Shown piece by piece: positions 6,229 to 8,257 of a stretch of DNA of 8,257 nt (position 1 is its first letter; each line of letters starts with the position of its first letter). Both the position numbers and the translations under genes were made by a program. Source of the stretch: Holdemanella sp. (GTDB taxonomy: Bacteria; Bacillota_I; Bacilli_A; Erysipelotrichales; Erysipelotrichaceae); assembly GCA_021442845.1 (NCBI GenBank), contig JABUSD010000147.1, positions 1 through 8,257 on the forward strand. The letters run 5' to 3'. The notes under the pieces were generated by a model, which did no database searches, was not told where the DNA came from, and was given only the letters and a program-made list of their open reading frames with translations.

Positions 6229-6459
6229 ATGAGTACAAGAAGAAAAATTAAAATGGCACTTAAAGCTGCAAAAGTTGTAGGCGGAATCGGCCTTCTTACA
6301 TATGTTGGTTTATTTATTGTGTTTTTCTTTGATTTGGATGGAAAACTACTTTATCACGTAGTAGAACCATTCTTAGTAAAACATTACGATGCGATGGAAA
6401 GAAAGAATCCATTAGAATCTCCATATAAAGATGTTCCAAAAGGACAGGAGACTTTGTAG
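6229..6459 (+). CDS. Small single-pass membrane protein of unknown function
   Basis: A 76-residue protein with a basic N-terminus (STRRKIKMALKAAK), one hydrophobic helix at about residues 16-34 (VVGGIGLLTYVGLFIVFFF), and a polar tail ending in KNPLESPYKDVPKGQETL. The positive N-terminus predicts an N-in, C-out topology. There is no lipobox or clear signal-peptidase site. I recognise no family. The AAGGAGG at 6217-6223 is 5 bases before the start and 15 bases separate it from the long dehydratase-type subunit, so it belongs to that operon. Known enzymes of this family are soluble, so a membrane anchor or a contact to a membrane electron donor is possible, but this is speculation. Confidence 0.75.
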   Translation: MSTRRKIKMALKAAKVVGGIGLLTYVGLFIVFFFDLDGKLLYHVVEPFLVKHYDAMERKNPLESPYKDVPKGQETL

Positions 6460-8257
6460 TGGCTAGTTTTGAGTTTCAGGCAGAATGTAAACATCTGCTG
6501 GATATGATGATTCATTCAATCTATTCACAAAAAGAAATATTCTTACGTGAATTGATATCGAATGCATCCGACGCCATGGATAAATTAAAATACATTTCTT
6601 TGTCTGAAAAAGATATAAAAAATGAAAAAGATTTTGAGATATTGATTCAAATCGATAAGCAGAATAGATTGTTGACAATCCGTGATAATGGAATTGGCAT
6701 GGATGCCAAGGAATTGGAAAACAATCTTGGAACTATTGCGAAAAGTGGATCTTTAAGCTTCCGTGAAGAGATGAAAGCACAGAATGTCGATAGCCTGATT
6801 GGACAATTTGGCGTTGGATTCTATTCGGCTTTTATGGTAGCCGATCACATTTCAGTTGTTTCTAAGAAAGCAGGAAGTGATGAATCCTATCGATGGCAAT
6901 CAAATGGTGTGGATGGATTTACTATCCAATCGTACCCGAAAGAAACCGTCGGAACGGATGTGATTTTACATATCCGTCCCGAATTGGAAGAAAAAAGTGA
7001 TGAATATAATCAATTCTTACGGGAATATCCAATCTATAAATTAGTAAAGAAATATTCGGATTATATTCGTTATCCAATCAAGTTATATATGCCACATCCT
7101 GTATTAAAGAAGGGATGTGACATGAATAACCCAGAATTTGAAGAAGAGTGGTCCTATGAGACATTAAACAGCATGGTGCCATTATGGCAGCGCGGCAGAA
7201 AAGAAGTCACACATGATCAGCAGGTCAATTTCTATAAAGAACACTTTGGTGAAAAAAAGGATCCACAAACTATCATTACTGCCAATATAGAAGGAAGTGT
7301 TAACTATAAAGCTTTACTATTCATCCCTTCTGAACAGCCAAATGAATATGGAACGGATGACTTTAAACCATGTGTTGAACTATACAGTTCAAATGTTCGA
7401 ATTATGGAATCCTGTCAGGAAATTCTTCCTGAGGAATTTAATTTTATAAAAGGTATTGTGGATTCACCGGATCTATCTTTAAACATCTCTCGTGAAATGC
7501 TTCAGAAAACAAAACAGCTTGCGATTATTCAAAACAATTTGAGTAAGAAGATTCGCAATAAGCTTTTAAAAATGTTGAAAAATGAAAGAGAAGACTATGA
7601 AGCTTTCCATAAGAATTTTGGACATCATTTAAAAGTGTGTGCTATGGATGACTATGGAAAGAAAAAAGAGAGTTTAGGTGAACTGTTGTTGTTCTATTCT
7701 GGTAAAAAGTCAAAGTATATCACTTTAGATGAATATGTAGCCGATATGAAGCCGGAGCAGAAATACATATACTATGCCAATGGAACCAATCCAGCTGCAA
7801 TTGACAATATTCCTCAAATTGAAATTGTTCGAGAACATGACATGGATGTATTGTATTTTCTAGATCAGGCGGATCAATTCGTAGCCCAGATGTTTGGAAA
7901 TTATCAAAGTAAACCTTTCCAATCGGTTGTGAATGGGGATTTAGGTCTAGATGATAAAAGGGGAAAAGAACAGAATATTGAATTGTTGAATTTCATCAAG
8001 GATTATCTACAAGGAAGAATTGATGAGGTAAAGGCAAGTGAAAGATTGAAAAGCCATCCCGTCTGTTTATCCAATGGATCGGGTATCACTTTTGAAATGG
8101 AACAATACTTCCGTTCGCTTTCACCGGATATGAAAATGAAATCAAAATACATTCTTGAAATCAATATGAATCATGATGCGATTAAAAAACTCGATCAGAT
8201 TCGTAAATCCGATTTAATTACTGCAAAAAAATATTGTGAAATACTATACAATCAGGC
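6459..8257 (+). CDS. htpG: Molecular chaperone HtpG (Hsp90), 3' end cut by the window
   Basis: ATP-dependent cytosolic chaperone of the Hsp90 family, open at the window end after 599 full codons. Bacterial HtpG is about 620-640 residues, so only some 20-40 residues are missing. The GHKL ATPase site is complete: ELISNASDAMDKLKY (31-45, with Glu31, Asn35 and Asp38), DNGIGMD, GTIAKSGS, and the lid segment GQFGVGFYSAFMVAD. The middle domain shows GIVDSPDLSLNISREML with the conserved catalytic arginine, and the dimerisation domain ends in YCEILYNQ at the edge. I read the frame through without a stop. The start is GTG at 6459, sharing one base with the TAG stop of the membrane protein; AGGAG at 6446-6450 is 8 bases upstream. 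The next residues, ASFEFQAECKHLLDMMIHS, align with the normal HtpG start. The overlap implies co-translation with the upstream operon. Confidence 0.97.
   Translation, partial: MASFEFQAECKHLLDMMIHSIYSQKEIFLRELISNASDAMDKLKYISLSEKDIKNEKDFEILIQIDKQNRLLTIRDNGIGMDAKELENNLGTIAKSGSLSFREEMKAQNVDSLIGQFGVGFYSAFMVADHISVVSKKAGSDESYRWQSNGVDGFTIQSYPKETVGTDVILHIRPELEEKSDEYNQFLREYPIYKLVKKYSDYIRYPIKLYMPHPVLKKGCDMNNPEFEEEWSYETLNSMVPLWQRGRKEVTHDQQVNFYKEHFGEKKDPQTIITANIEGSVNYKALLFIPSEQPNEYGTDDFKPCVELYSSNVRIMESCQEILPEEFNFIKGIVDSPDLSLNISREMLQKTKQLAIIQNNLSKKIRNKLLKMLKNEREDYEAFHKNFGHHLKVCAMDDYGKKKESLGELLLFYSGKKSKYITLDEYVADMKPEQKYIYYANGTNPAAIDNIPQIEIVREHDMDVLYFLDQADQFVAQMFGNYQSKPFQSVVNGDLGLDDKRGKEQNIELLNFIKDYLQGRIDEVKASERLKSHPVCLSNGSGITFEMEQYFRSLSPDMKMKSKYILEINMNHDAIKKLDQIRKSDLITAKKYCEILYNQ

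Noticed and set aside
6463..6678. 71-codon minus-strand frame opposite the start of htpG
   Set aside because: It is antisense to the conserved N-terminal ATPase region of HtpG, so it is a by-product of that coding sequence.
1..8257. CRISPR arrays, tRNA or rRNA genes, transposases or attachment sites
   Set aside because: No regularly spaced repeats, cloverleaf-like sequences, rRNA stretches or transposase motifs were seen on either strand by eye.

Overview
The window is AT-rich, with strong AAGGAGG-type Shine-Dalgarno sites, tight gene spacing and a Bacillota-style HtpG. This suggests an anaerobic low-GC Bacillota, possibly a gut Erysipelotrichia or Clostridia relative. The taxon is inferred from style and gene content only; no rRNA or other marker is present.

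Layout. Positions 1-114 are a leader with a plausible promoter. A CooC-like nickel-insertion ATPase follows (115-873). Next is a decayed C-terminal fragment of a 2-hydroxyacyl-CoA dehydratase-family subunit (about 898-1138), then an intact ASKHA-type [4Fe-4S] activator ATPase of the HgdC/HadI type (1172-1963). A 146-bp gap with a perfect 13-bp inverted repeat leads into a 243-residue protein (2110-2841). That protein looks like the middle domain of acetyl-CoA synthase (AcsB/CdhC), but it lacks the A-cluster domain and ends in a CxxC-x5-C motif. Two small genes on the minus strand follow: CooT (2860-3057) and a histidine-rich protein (3060-3299), both probable nickel binders, converging on a shared hairpin. 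Divergent from them is a plus-strand operon: two 2-hydroxyacyl-CoA dehydratase/benzoyl-CoA reductase-family subunits (3359-4552 and 4564-6213), a 76-residue single-pass membrane protein (6229-6459), and htpG (6459 to past the window end), whose GTG start overlaps the preceding stop by one base.

How the genes may work together. The two dehydratase-family subunits plus the activator form the usual two-component iron-sulfur enzyme, in which an ATP-driven one-electron donor fires a subunit pair. Known members do not need nickel. Here the enzyme genes are interleaved with three nickel-handling genes (CooC, CooT, His-rich protein) and an acetyl-CoA-synthase-like protein stripped of its catalytic nickel domain. 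No CO dehydrogenase catalytic subunit or complete acetyl-CoA synthase is visible. The best reading is an uncharacterised iron-sulfur enzyme system with its own nickel-related maturation or partner module, perhaps tied to the membrane by the 76-residue protein. The substrate is unknown, and the link to nickel is inferred from gene families and neighbourhood.
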